NCBI GenBank assembly: GCA_964583765.1
Contig: CAZOWW010000062.1
Span: 1 to 32,320 of the forward strand
Reading direction: 5' to 3'
DNA length: 32,320 bases
Source: CAZOWW01 sp964583765
Lineage (GTDB): Bacteria > Actinomycetota > Actinomycetes > Actinomycetales > Kineosporiaceae
This document shows, piece after piece, positions 1-7,220 of the stretch. The notes beneath the pieces were generated by a model. The model was not told where the DNA came from, ran no database searches, and worked only from the letters and a program-made list of their open reading frames with translations. The translations under genes and the position numbers were made by a program. Positions within the stretch are counted from its first letter, which is position 1. Each line of letters opens with the position of its first letter.

Positions 1-385
1 GGCCTGACCCCCGGCCCCGAGCAACCGGGACGGTCGGGCCCGGCCATGCGCAGGCGGCTGCACGACGTCATCGTGACTCGCCGCGCCGAAGAGTTGAAGA
101 GCCTCCCCGCGGAACGCCTCGCTTGGCCCGTGCCGCTCGTCGACTCCGACCGGTCGACGTTCGGTCCGATTCCCCCGCGGCGTGGGTACCAATGGAACAG
201 CAGTCCGGCCCCAGGTATCCGCCGGCTGAGGGGTCTGGTGGGCATTGCGGGCATCGGGTGGGCCGGTGTCCGTAGGGGATCCTTCATGGCCGTGGAGCAG
301 CCACACCTGTTGCGCCGGCACCGCACCACCAGCCCGGACCACGCCGCCACACCGGATGCTGCCCGCCAGGGATGGGACTGCCCAC
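1..385. other. Gene-poor stretch at window edge
   Basis: No convincing gene is visible between the window start and the 3' end of the histidine kinase. The open frames here give Pro/Arg/Ser-rich translations without domain-like character, as expected for chance frames in high-GC DNA. No terminator with a long stem was seen after the kinase. Confidence 0.5.
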
Positions 386-1606
386 CTACAGGGTGAGCAC
401 GAAGCAGGCTCCTCGCCCGACCCCGTCGCTGCCGGCGGTGAGAGTTCCGCCGTGGACCTCGGCCAGGGCACGGGCGATGGTCAGCCCGAGCCCTGTTCCC
501 CTGGTCGTGGCGGCATTGCACCCGCGGTGGAATCGTTCGAACAGCAGCTCAGCCTCCCGCGGGTCGAACCCGTCCCCGGTATCGCACACCACGATCTCGG
601 GTCTTGGCCCTGCCCCGGACGCCGTCCTTGATTCGGAGAGCCAGGTCGATTCGGGCGCCGACCTCGATGTGGGGGTCGGCTTCGACGAGGTGGCCCGGCG
701 ACGCAGGGCGAGGGTGACGTGTCCGGCAGGCGGGGTGTGGCGCAGCGCGTTGTCCAGCAGGTTGTCCAGGATCTCGGCGACCCGGCCTGCGTCGACGCGG
801 GCCGGGGGTGCGCCGGGATCGACCTCGATGGAAAGCTCGACGCCCTTGGCCCGGTACCGCCCGGCCACAGCAGCGACGGCTCGTTCGACGAGCGGCCCGA
901 GGGGCTGAGGGAGCGGGTCGAGCACTATCTGGCGCTCCTGCGCGCGGGAGACCTTCTCCAGATCCGCGACCAGCCGGCCGAGCCGGCCGGTCTGGTCGGT
1001 CAGGACCGCCAAGGTCGCGGTGTCGGGGGCCAGGACGCCGTCGGCGAGTGCTTCCGTGGTGGCCCGAACGGCAGCCAGCGGGGTGCGCAGTTGGTGGGCC
1101 AGGTCGGCGGTGAGCCTGCTCCGGTCAGCCTCGGCGGCGGCCAGACGACCTGCCAGGAGAGTCATCGAGCGCGACACGGCCGAGAATTCCGGGCCCAGAC
1201 GGGGATCGTGCATCCGGACATCGAAGTGGCCATCCGCCAGGCGTTGCGCGGTGGCGGCCACGTCGTGGACCGGCGCGGCCAGCCGCCGCGCGATCAGCCA
1301 GCCGATCGTCGCCGCTGCCACCACGGCAGCGCCCACCGCGACGGCCAGGGACAGCAGGACGGCCTGGTCGAAGGCGGCGTCCACATGGTGACGCACCCCC
1401 TCGTCCAGTTGCGGCAGGTGTGCCCGCTGCAAGTGCTCGTGGAAGATCGTCGGAGCAAGCAGCACGGCGACCATCGGCAATGTCACCGCCCCGGTCGCCA
1501 CGATCAGCAACCCCGCCAGGAACAACCGTGGCGCCAGCCCGAGGGACGCCGCCCGCGCCGACCAGCCATGCAGCGGGCCCGGTCGCCGCGGACGAGAGGC
1601 GTTCAT
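386..1606 (-). CDS. Two-component sensor histidine kinase
   Basis: This is a 406-residue membrane histidine kinase. Two hydrophobic segments (about residues 29-51 and 82-106) flank a short extracytoplasmic loop, followed by a HAMP-like linker (about 107-159). The H-box DLAHQLRTPL carries the phosphoacceptor His171, the N-box reads EILDNLLDNALRHT, and the ATP-lid glycines appear in CDTGDGFD and GTGLGLTIA. All catalytic boxes are present. Its ATG overlaps the response-regulator stop (ATGA at 1603-1606), so the two are translationally coupled partners. The sensory loop of about 30 residues is short, which fits sensing in or near the membrane or through the upstream PepSY and SHOCT proteins; that is inference. 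A Ser/Thr/Pro-rich insert of about 35 residues lies between the N and G1 boxes. Confidence 0.93.
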   Translation of the reverse strand: MNASRPRRPGPLHGWSARAASLGLAPRLFLAGLLIVATGAVTLPMVAVLLAPTIFHEHLQRAHLPQLDEGVRHHVDAAFDQAVLLSLAVAVGAAVVAAATIGWLIARRLAAPVHDVAATAQRLADGHFDVRMHDPRLGPEFSAVSRSMTLLAGRLAAAEADRSRLTADLAHQLRTPLAAVRATTEALADGVLAPDTATLAVLTDQTGRLGRLVADLEKVSRAQERQIVLDPLPQPLGPLVERAVAAVAGRYRAKGVELSIEVDPGAPPARVDAGRVAEILDNLLDNALRHTPPAGHVTLALRRRATSSKPTPTSRSAPESTWLSESRTASGAGPRPEIVVCDTGDGFDPREAELLFERFHRGCNAATTRGTGLGLTIARALAEVHGGTLTAGSDGVGRGACFVLTL

Positions 1607-2376
1607 CCGGTCCCCATCCGATAGCCGACTCCCCGCACGGTGACCACGTACCGGGAGGCAGCCGGGTCGTCGCCGAGCTTGCGACGAACGTGTCCCAGGT
1701 GGATGTCGACCAAGTGCTCGTCACCGACCCAGCCCTCGCCCCAGACCCGGACGATCAGTTGCCTGCGGGTGAACACCGCCCTCGGCCGTGAGCTGAGCGC
1801 CTCCAGCAGGTCGAACTCGGTGCGGGTCAGCACCATCGGCACCCCGCGCACACTCACCTCGCGAGCCTGCGGGTCCACCCTCAAGTCACCACAGACCCGC
1901 ACCCCCGGGTCGGTCTCGGGGCTGTGGGCGGTGGGTGCGGTGAGCTCGTCCGTCGGCTCCGCGGTGGCCCGGCGGCGCGGACGGCGCAACAACGTGCGGA
2001 TCCGGGCGGTCAGCTCACGCGGCGAGAATGGCTTGGTCAGGTAGTCGTCGGCGCCCACGGCGAGCCCGATGAGCATGTCCACCTCGTCCGCGCGCGCGGT
2101 CAGCATCACGACGTAGCAGTCGCTGAACGTCCGCAACCGCCGACAGGTCTCCACCCCGTCGATACCCGGCAACCCGAGATCCAGGACGACGACGTCCGGC
2201 TCGACGGCACGTACCAGCTCCAGCGCGACCTCGCCGTCCGCGGCCGAGCGCACCTGAAACCCCTCCCGCTCCAGGTAGCCGACGACCACCCGAACCAAGT
2301 CGGGCTCGTCGTCGACCACCAAGGCCCTCAGCGCCCGGGGGTTCGCGGGCGCGGTGGGCAAGCCGTTGTTGTTCAG
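1603..2376 (-). CDS. OmpR/PhoB-family response regulator
   Basis: An N-terminal receiver domain shows the acidic pair VVDDEPD, the phosphoacceptor Asp66 in VVLDLGLPGIDG and the conserved Lys in TKPF. The C-terminal winged helix (about residues 155-255) ends in the typical VRGVGYRMG. It is the cognate regulator of the overlapping kinase. The start is unusual. No ATG or GTG precedes the first beta strand. A CTG at 2376-2374 overlaps the stop of the PepSY gene as CTGA, and AGGAGG lies 4 bases upstream. The alternative is TTG at 2361, 19 bases from that site. I chose CTG because the ribosome site and the 4-base overlap match the other junctions of the operon. Confidence 0.9.
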   Translation of the reverse strand: MNNNGLPTAPANPRALRALVVDDEPDLVRVVVGYLEREGFQVRSAADGEVALELVRAVEPDVVVLDLGLPGIDGVETCRRLRTFSDCYVVMLTARADEVDMLIGLAVGADDYLTKPFSPRELTARIRTLLRRPRRRATAEPTDELTAPTAHSPETDPGVRVCGDLRVDPQAREVSVRGVPMVLTRTEFDLLEALSSRPRAVFTRRQLIVRVWGEGWVGDEHLVDIHLGHVRRKLGDDPAASRYVVTVRGVGYRMGTG

Positions 2377-3137
2377 CTGTCCTCCTCGGCCACGAAGGCT
2401 CCGTGCCAGGTGTGGTACCAGACCGCTCCAGTGGTCGCGTTCACCGACACCATCCCCGCGGGCCTGCCTGTGGCCGCGGTGTCCAGCGTGTAGTACCCGG
2501 GATACGCGTCCACCGACAGCACCGTCTCGCCCGAGCGGTTGGTCCGCAACCAGCCCTCGGCGATCGAGCGTGCTTGCTCCGCCGTCACCGTCGAGGACCG
2601 CGAGCCGGAGTTCCACATCATGGCCGGTCCCGGTTCGGTGGTCACCGCACCCGTCGCCGGATCCACCAAGACCTCCGTGACCGACGCCCCCGCGGAGTCC
2701 TGCAACTCGACGTAGAAGTTGTCCCGGAACTGGATGATCTCCCCTGGCCGCAGCCCCGACGCCGAGGCGGCCGCCGTGGCCCGTTCCCTGGCCGCAGCGA
2801 TCGAGCCCACCGCGGCACCGTTCCGGGCCGGCCACACCCGCCCCGACATCATCCCCGTACGACCCATCATCCCGGCCCCGCCCGGACCACCACGCATCAT
2901 GGCGACACCGCTGGGGCCCACAGCCCGCGCGTCGGGACCGTGCGAGGCGGACACCTCACGGACGATCCACGGGGACGCCACCGCGGACACGAGCAGTGCA
3001 AGCACCGCTCCGGCCAGCACGATCACCGCCCCCCGTCGCGACGGGCCCCCGGAGCGACCGCGCGAAGGCCCACCAGGGCCCCCGGACGACGACCCATCAG
3101 CGCCACCGGGCGGGAACGGCCCGCGCACCGCGTTCAC
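2373..3137 (-). CDS. Membrane-anchored PepSY-domain protein
   Basis: A 254-residue protein with a Gly/Ser/Arg-rich cytoplasmic N terminus, one hydrophobic anchor (about residues 36-58) and an extracytoplasmic part. The stretch just outside the membrane is rich in Met and Gly (MMRGG, GMMGRTGMMSG), a composition seen in proteins handling copper or other soft metals. PepSY-like beta segments follow, with the FYVEL/VDPATGAV and VSVNATTGAV repeats typical of this fold. It starts at GTG (3137) overlapping the SHOCT stop as GTGA, and its own stop overlaps the regulator start. PepSY domains are thought to bind or inhibit partner proteins outside the membrane, so it may act as an accessory sensor for the downstream kinase; that is inference. 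Confidence 0.82.
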   Translation of the reverse strand: MNAVRGPFPPGGADGSSSGGPGGPSRGRSGGPSRRGAVIVLAGAVLALLVSAVASPWIVREVSASHGPDARAVGPSGVAMMRGGPGGAGMMGRTGMMSGRVWPARNGAAVGSIAAARERATAAASASGLRPGEIIQFRDNFYVELQDSAGASVTEVLVDPATGAVTTEPGPAMMWNSGSRSSTVTAEQARSIAEGWLRTNRSGETVLSVDAYPGYYTLDTAATGRPAGMVSVNATTGAVWYHTWHGAFVAEEDS

Positions 3138-3394
3138 CGGGTACCCCGGCGGTCACCGCGCACGGCCGTCAACGCCGTCCGCTGGACCTGGTACAGCTCC
3201 AGGTCAATCTCGCCCCGGGCGAACCGCCGGTCGAGGATCTCCTCGGGACTGTCCGCCTCTCCTCGACCACCGTCGCGACCATTCGGTAGCAACCGAACCA
3301 CCGCCCAGATGATCAATCCGAGCAGGACCAGCCAGAACAGCCCCATGAACATCCAGGCGCCGTAGCCCATCCCCCCGCCGTACCAGCCCATCAT
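3134..3394 (-). CDS. Small SHOCT-domain membrane protein
   Basis: An 86-residue protein: a Met/Gly/Tyr-rich N terminus (MMGWYGGGMGYG), one transmembrane helix (about 14-34), a charged linker and a C-terminal SHOCT motif (SPEEILDRRFARGEIDLEL, about 49-67). SHOCT is a short domain found at the ends of many bacterial membrane proteins. The start is placed at the ATG pair 3394-3389, with GGAAGG about 13 bases upstream. A longer frame runs back to 3556, but its extra 54 residues are not domain-like. It is the first gene of the SHOCT-PepSY-regulator-kinase operon. Together with the Met-rich PepSY protein it suggests a metal or envelope-stress theme, though the signal is unknown. Confidence 0.85.
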   Translation of the reverse strand: MMGWYGGGMGYGAWMFMGLFWLVLLGLIIWAVVRLLPNGRDGGRGEADSPEEILDRRFARGEIDLELYQVQRTALTAVRGDRRGTR

Positions 3395-4045
3395 CACCGA
3401 TTCACACCTTCCGTCTGCGCCTCGACCCGGCAACCCGAGCACCGGAACACCGGAACACCACCAGCGTCCGGCCTCCCCCCGAAGAACAGCCGCAGGTGCA
3501 GGTAGAGATCTGACGAAGATCAGCACTCTCCGGAGTGCCTTCGACGATCCCGCCATACGGAGGCACGCACGCTGTGCCCCCGCCTACCGGACACGCGCCC
3601 ACCGGTCAACGACCTCCACCGGCATCCGGGCAGTCACCCCGCCGACGAGCGGCGAATCGCCGCACCCACCTCGGCATCATGCCCGGCCGGCCGCCGGCCA
3701 ACCCCTCATCGGCCATCTCATCACTGCCACGAACCGCCGTGGCCCCAGGAGAACGATCGGTGAGGCGGTCCGGGCTGTCCGCCCCGCCGGGAAGGACGGG
3801 TACGCACCTTCCCCGACGCCTTGGGAGTCTGGCCTTCGACGGGTCCCCACGAGCCGATACGCCTAGCTGTTGTTCACACCCCGGGCGATCCGCTGGACGA
3901 AACAGGCCCCCTTATCCACCTGCGGCACCGGACCTGTCGCCCTCACCTGAGTGAGCACTGCTGTCGGTCGCGTGAGCACCGTGGTCGGTGCTCACGCGAC
4001 CCATCTGCCGTCGCGGTCTGCAGCGCCTGCGTCGGACCACCCCGA
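3395..4045. other. Intergenic region between two minus-strand operons
   Basis: This stretch should hold the promoter of the SHOCT operon (near 3400-3560) and contains the terminator of the sulfur operon (3966-4001). A small imperfect dyad CACTC-N4-GAGTG lies near 3524-3537. Both strands give only Pro/Arg-rich or Cys/Gly-rich chance frames, and I see no supported gene. Confidence 0.5.
3966..4001 (-). terminator. Strong hairpin ending the sulfur operon
   Basis: A perfect 15-bp inverted repeat, GGTCGCGTGAGCACC and its complement, flanks the loop GTGGTC. It lies 45 bases past the stop of the QmoC-like gene. There is no U tract, which is common for actinobacterial terminators. It could also stabilise the 3' end of the message. 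Confidence 0.75.
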
Positions 4046-5224
4046 TCAGCTGGCCTCGCTCGTCCGCTGTCGGGCCAGGGCGTGGAAGAACAGGGCGACC
4101 GGCCGGTAGACGGCGTGCGCGAACTTGGTCACGGGCATCAGGAGCATCAGTTCCATGGCGACCGCGACGTGGAAGAGGAACACCCAGTAGCCCCAGGCGG
4201 GCGCGCTGGGCAGGTAGAGGGCCACCTCGATGAGGAAGCCGCTGACGCCGGTGATCCACAGCAGGACGAGCAGGAGCCAGTCCGCGGCCGTGCTGACGGC
4301 GGCCGCCCGGTTCACGCGCCGGACCCGTTTCACCGCGAACATGGTGACGCCATAGACGAGCGACGCCCCCGCAACCGTGCCGAGGAGCCGGGTGGGGTAC
4401 CACAACGGCACCGACGTGCCGGTCCGCTTGATGCTCAGCAGGGCCAGCCCCCAGTCGAGCACTGTCGCGGCGAGCAGCCCGAGAAAGCCCCAGATGGTCA
4501 GGGCGTGGATGAGCCAGCGCCGGCGGTACAGCGGTTCGGCCGGTGCGTCCTCCTGACAGTCCAGGCGGTACCGGCGCTGCCCGAGGGACTCCGTGCCGAG
4601 GGCCGACAAGAGCGCCCGGAGCGTCGACCGCCGGGCCGCCCGGGTGCCGAACAGCCCTGCGGCGGTGACGCCTTCGCGACGGGCGACGCGTCGGATCATC
4701 GTCGTCACCCCGGCCGCCGCGATGCCGGCGAGGAGCACCATGACGGTGATCCCGATCCAGTGGATGAGCTCATTCGGGATGAAGTCGAACAGGGCCAGCC
4801 GGGACGCGTCCTTGGGACCGTGGGCGGTGTACATGAAGACGGCGAAGAAGACGGCGACGGCGACGGCGATGAGCGAGCCGGCAACCGGGCGGATGTACAG
4901 GATCCGCGCCAGCCCCGTGCAGTCGTACCGGGCGATCGCGTAGCGCCGGGCGGAGGCCATGAACTCCCCGGGATCAGCCTGCGTGGGGCAGCTGTCGGAG
5001 CAGAGACCGCAGTGGTAGCAGGTCCACAGTTCCTTGCTGGCCAGCAGTTCGTCCGTCAGCCCGACCTCGGCGTACCGGATGAGGCGGCGGGGGAAGGTGG
5101 CGTCGTTGTCGGCGAGCGGGCAGGTGGCGGTGCACACACCGCAGCTGAAGCAGGCCGTGACGTCGGCCGCCCCGAAGCGCTGCACGTCGGTCAGCAGGTC
5201 CAGGTCGACGAGGGTGGCCATCAT
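4046..5224 (-). CDS. QmoC-like HdrC-HdrE fusion (Fe-S plus cytochrome b membrane subunit)
   Basis: A 392-residue fusion. The N-terminal HdrC part has two CxxCxxCxxxCP clusters (Cys25/28/31/35 and Cys69/72/75/79) for two [4Fe-4S] centres. The rest is a NarI/HdrE-like membrane cytochrome with about six helices and candidate haem histidines (His155, 240, 352, 370). This arrangement is known from QmoC of sulfate reducers and related Hdr/Hme complexes, where it exchanges electrons with the quinone pool. The start ATG overlaps the stop of the preceding small gene (ATGA at 5221-5224). It is the last gene of the operon and presumably anchors the two cytoplasmic HdrA flavoproteins at the membrane. The CCG-domain HdrB subunit is absent from the window, arguing against a classical heterodisulfide reductase. 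Confidence 0.88.
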   Translation of the reverse strand: MMATLVDLDLLTDVQRFGAADVTACFSCGVCTATCPLADNDATFPRRLIRYAEVGLTDELLASKELWTCYHCGLCSDSCPTQADPGEFMASARRYAIARYDCTGLARILYIRPVAGSLIAVAVAVFFAVFMYTAHGPKDASRLALFDFIPNELIHWIGITVMVLLAGIAAAGVTTMIRRVARREGVTAAGLFGTRAARRSTLRALLSALGTESLGQRRYRLDCQEDAPAEPLYRRRWLIHALTIWGFLGLLAATVLDWGLALLSIKRTGTSVPLWYPTRLLGTVAGASLVYGVTMFAVKRVRRVNRAAAVSTAADWLLLVLLWITGVSGFLIEVALYLPSAPAWGYWVFLFHVAVAMELMLLMPVTKFAHAVYRPVALFFHALARQRTSEAS

Positions 5225-5469
5225 CGGTCCCCCTCCCGCACCGCGGCGTAGGGGAAGTACCCGTCGTCGTCGGCCTCCCCCGCCTCGGTCACCCGGCCGA
5301 AGCGGCGCATGCCCATGACCCAGAACACGACTTCCTCCCGCGGCCGGCCGATCCGCTCGGCGATCTGCGGGATCGTCAGCGGACCGTCGGCGAGCACTCC
5401 GAGGATCGGGGCGTGCATGGCCATCTCCTCGCGGATGACCTCACGTGGGTCGCGCAACGGAGTGCTCAT
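5221..5469 (-). CDS. Small winged-helix-like protein within the hdr operon
   Basis: An 82-residue protein translated from an ATG overlapping the stop of the second hdrA gene (ATGA at 5466-5469). Residues 30-60 (LTIPQIAERIGRPREE and onward) read like a helix-turn-helix, followed by a beta-wing-like stretch ending DDDGYFPYA. Its placement between hdrA and the HdrC/E fusion, with overlaps on both sides, implies near-stoichiometric synthesis with the enzyme subunits. It may therefore be a structural or assembly factor rather than a free regulator; that is inference. There are no cysteines. I do not recognise a named family. Confidence 0.78.
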   Translation of the reverse strand: MSTPLRDPREVIREEMAMHAPILGVLADGPLTIPQIAERIGRPREEVVFWVMGMRRFGRVTEAGEADDDGYFPYAAVREGDR

Positions 5470-7220
5470 GCGACCGGCTCCTTCGCCAGGCTGTCGATGA
5501 CCGCGAGCATCTGGGCATCGGTGTATCCCAACAGGTCGATCGCGTTCTCGGGACAGTACGGGACACAACCGCCGCAGCCCTTGCACGTGGAGGCGCTGAT
5601 GGTCGCCAGCGAGCGTTCACCGCGTCGTTCGGTCCCGATGGCGCCGTAGGGGCAGGTCTCCACGCAGACCGCGCACCCGGTGCAGGCGTCCTCGGTCACC
5701 GTGGCGACGAGGGGATCGAGGTCGGTGTAGCACTTCTTGAGGATGCCCGCGCTGCGGGCGACGGCGGCCAGTCCGGAGGCGACCGAGGCGGCCGCCGTCT
5801 TCGGTCCCTGGCAGCTCCCGGCGATCAGGACGCCGTCCACGACGGTCTCCACCGGGCGCAGCTTGGGGTGAATCTCCTGGTAGAACCCGTCCGGGCCGAT
5901 CGGCAGCTTGAGCAGGCCCGTCAGCTCGCCATTGGCGCGGGGCACCATGCCGGTGACCAGGACGACGAGGTCCGCCGGGATCGTCAGCGGCTCCGGGCTG
6001 GTGAGCAGGTCCACGACGGTGACGGCGAGCCGCCCGTCCGGCATCGGTTCGACGGTGGGCGGGGTGTCGTCCGGGACCCGCAGGTAGACCGAGCCGCGTT
6101 CGCGGGACTCGGTGTACAGCACCTCGTAGCGGCCGTAGGTACGCACATCACGGTGCAGGTGGTACTGGCGGACCGTGGCGTCCCGCCGGGCGAGCTGGAT
6201 GGAGGTGTGCACGGTGGCGGCGCAGCAGAAGCTGGAGCAGTACTCGTTGTCCCCCGGCCGCCGACTGCCCACGCAGTAGAGGTAGGCCACGGACCGCACC
6301 CGCCGCCCTCGATAGGTCAGGGGCCCCTCGGCGGTGGCCTCGACGAGGGCACCGAACTCCTCGAGCGTCACCACGCCGTCGTTCCCGTGGCCGAGTTCCC
6401 CGTCGACCGGGATGTAGATGTCGGCACCGGTGGCGATGACGAAGGTGCCCACAGGGATGCGGCGCAGCTCCCCGGAGTGCTCACCGCGGATGCGGACCTT
6501 GGCCGTGTAGTTGCCGAACGTGCCGGTCTTGCCGACCAGCTCGGCGTTCGTCAGGACGGTGATGCCGGGGCGTTCGGCGATCTCGGCGACGAGCTGGGCG
6601 ACCTGTTCCCTGCCACTGCGGCCCTGGGGGAACATCGGGCCCAGTTGGGCGAGGCGGCCGCCCAGTTGTGGCTCGCGTTCGACGAGGGTGACGGCCAGGC
6701 CGATGTCGGCCAGGCCGATCGCGGCGCGCAGGCCCGCGATCCCGCCGCCGACGACCATCGTCGCCGGCACGGTCTCCACCCGCAGCGGGTCGAGCGCGGT
6801 GGAGAGCCTCGTGCTGGCCACCCCCGCCCGGACCAGTCCAATCGCCTTGCGGGTGGCCCCCTCCGGATCGTCGGTGTGGGCCCAGGAGTCCTGCTCCCGG
6901 ACGTTGACCTGGGTGTACGCGTACGGGTTCAGGCCGGCCCGTTCCGACACTCCGCGGAAGGTGGCCTGGTGGAGTTTCGGTGAGCAGGACGCGACCACGA
7001 GACCGTCCAACTGCTGCTCGCGGATATCGTCGATGATGGCGTGCTGGGCGCCGTCGGAGCAGGCGAACAGGGAGGTCTGGGCGACGACGACATCCGGGTC
7101 GTCGTCGAACGCGTCCCGGACCTGGGCGACGTCGACGTGGTCGGAGATGTTGCCACCGCAGTGACAGATGTAGACGCCGATGCGGCGCCCCTGCCCGGGT
7201 CCGGCGGGGTTCTCGGTCAT
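5466..7220 (-). CDS. hdrA: HdrA-type FAD/Fe-S oxidoreductase subunit
   Basis: A 584-residue HdrA. It opens with the family hallmark IGVYICHCGGNISDHVDV (Cys19, Cys21), then ASCSPKLH (Cys79). The FAD-binding GGGIAG lies at 158-163. The characteristic cysteine group is YCVGSR (Cys316) followed by YCSSFCC (Cys328/332/333). Two C-terminal ferredoxin clusters (Cys513/516/519/523 and Cys546/549/552/556) complete the protein. HdrA proteins carry FAD and several [4Fe-4S] clusters and form the electron hub of Hdr, Qmo and related complexes. The gene overlaps hdrA-gltD upstream (ATGA at 7217-7220) and the small winged-helix gene downstream. With the other HdrA and the QmoC-like protein it would form a Qmo-like trimer. 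Length and motifs are normal. Confidence 0.93.
   Translation of the reverse strand: MTENPAGPGQGRRIGVYICHCGGNISDHVDVAQVRDAFDDDPDVVVAQTSLFACSDGAQHAIIDDIREQQLDGLVVASCSPKLHQATFRGVSERAGLNPYAYTQVNVREQDSWAHTDDPEGATRKAIGLVRAGVASTRLSTALDPLRVETVPATMVVGGGIAGLRAAIGLADIGLAVTLVEREPQLGGRLAQLGPMFPQGRSGREQVAQLVAEIAERPGITVLTNAELVGKTGTFGNYTAKVRIRGEHSGELRRIPVGTFVIATGADIYIPVDGELGHGNDGVVTLEEFGALVEATAEGPLTYRGRRVRSVAYLYCVGSRRPGDNEYCSSFCCAATVHTSIQLARRDATVRQYHLHRDVRTYGRYEVLYTESRERGSVYLRVPDDTPPTVEPMPDGRLAVTVVDLLTSPEPLTIPADLVVLVTGMVPRANGELTGLLKLPIGPDGFYQEIHPKLRPVETVVDGVLIAGSCQGPKTAAASVASGLAAVARSAGILKKCYTDLDPLVATVTEDACTGCAVCVETCPYGAIGTERRGERSLATISASTCKGCGGCVPYCPENAIDLLGYTDAQMLAVIDSLAKEPVA

Noticed and set aside
560..680. 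Possible pair of compensating frameshifts in the kinase between N and G1 boxes
   Set aside because: An alternative frame there looks somewhat protein-like, but the annotated frame stays open and both flanking boxes are in frame, so a variable linker is the simpler reading.
3402..3602. Minus-strand 66-codon Cys/Gly-rich frame before the SHOCT gene
   Set aside because: It has no recognisable pattern, overlaps the presumed promoter and ends in an Arg run typical of chance frames.
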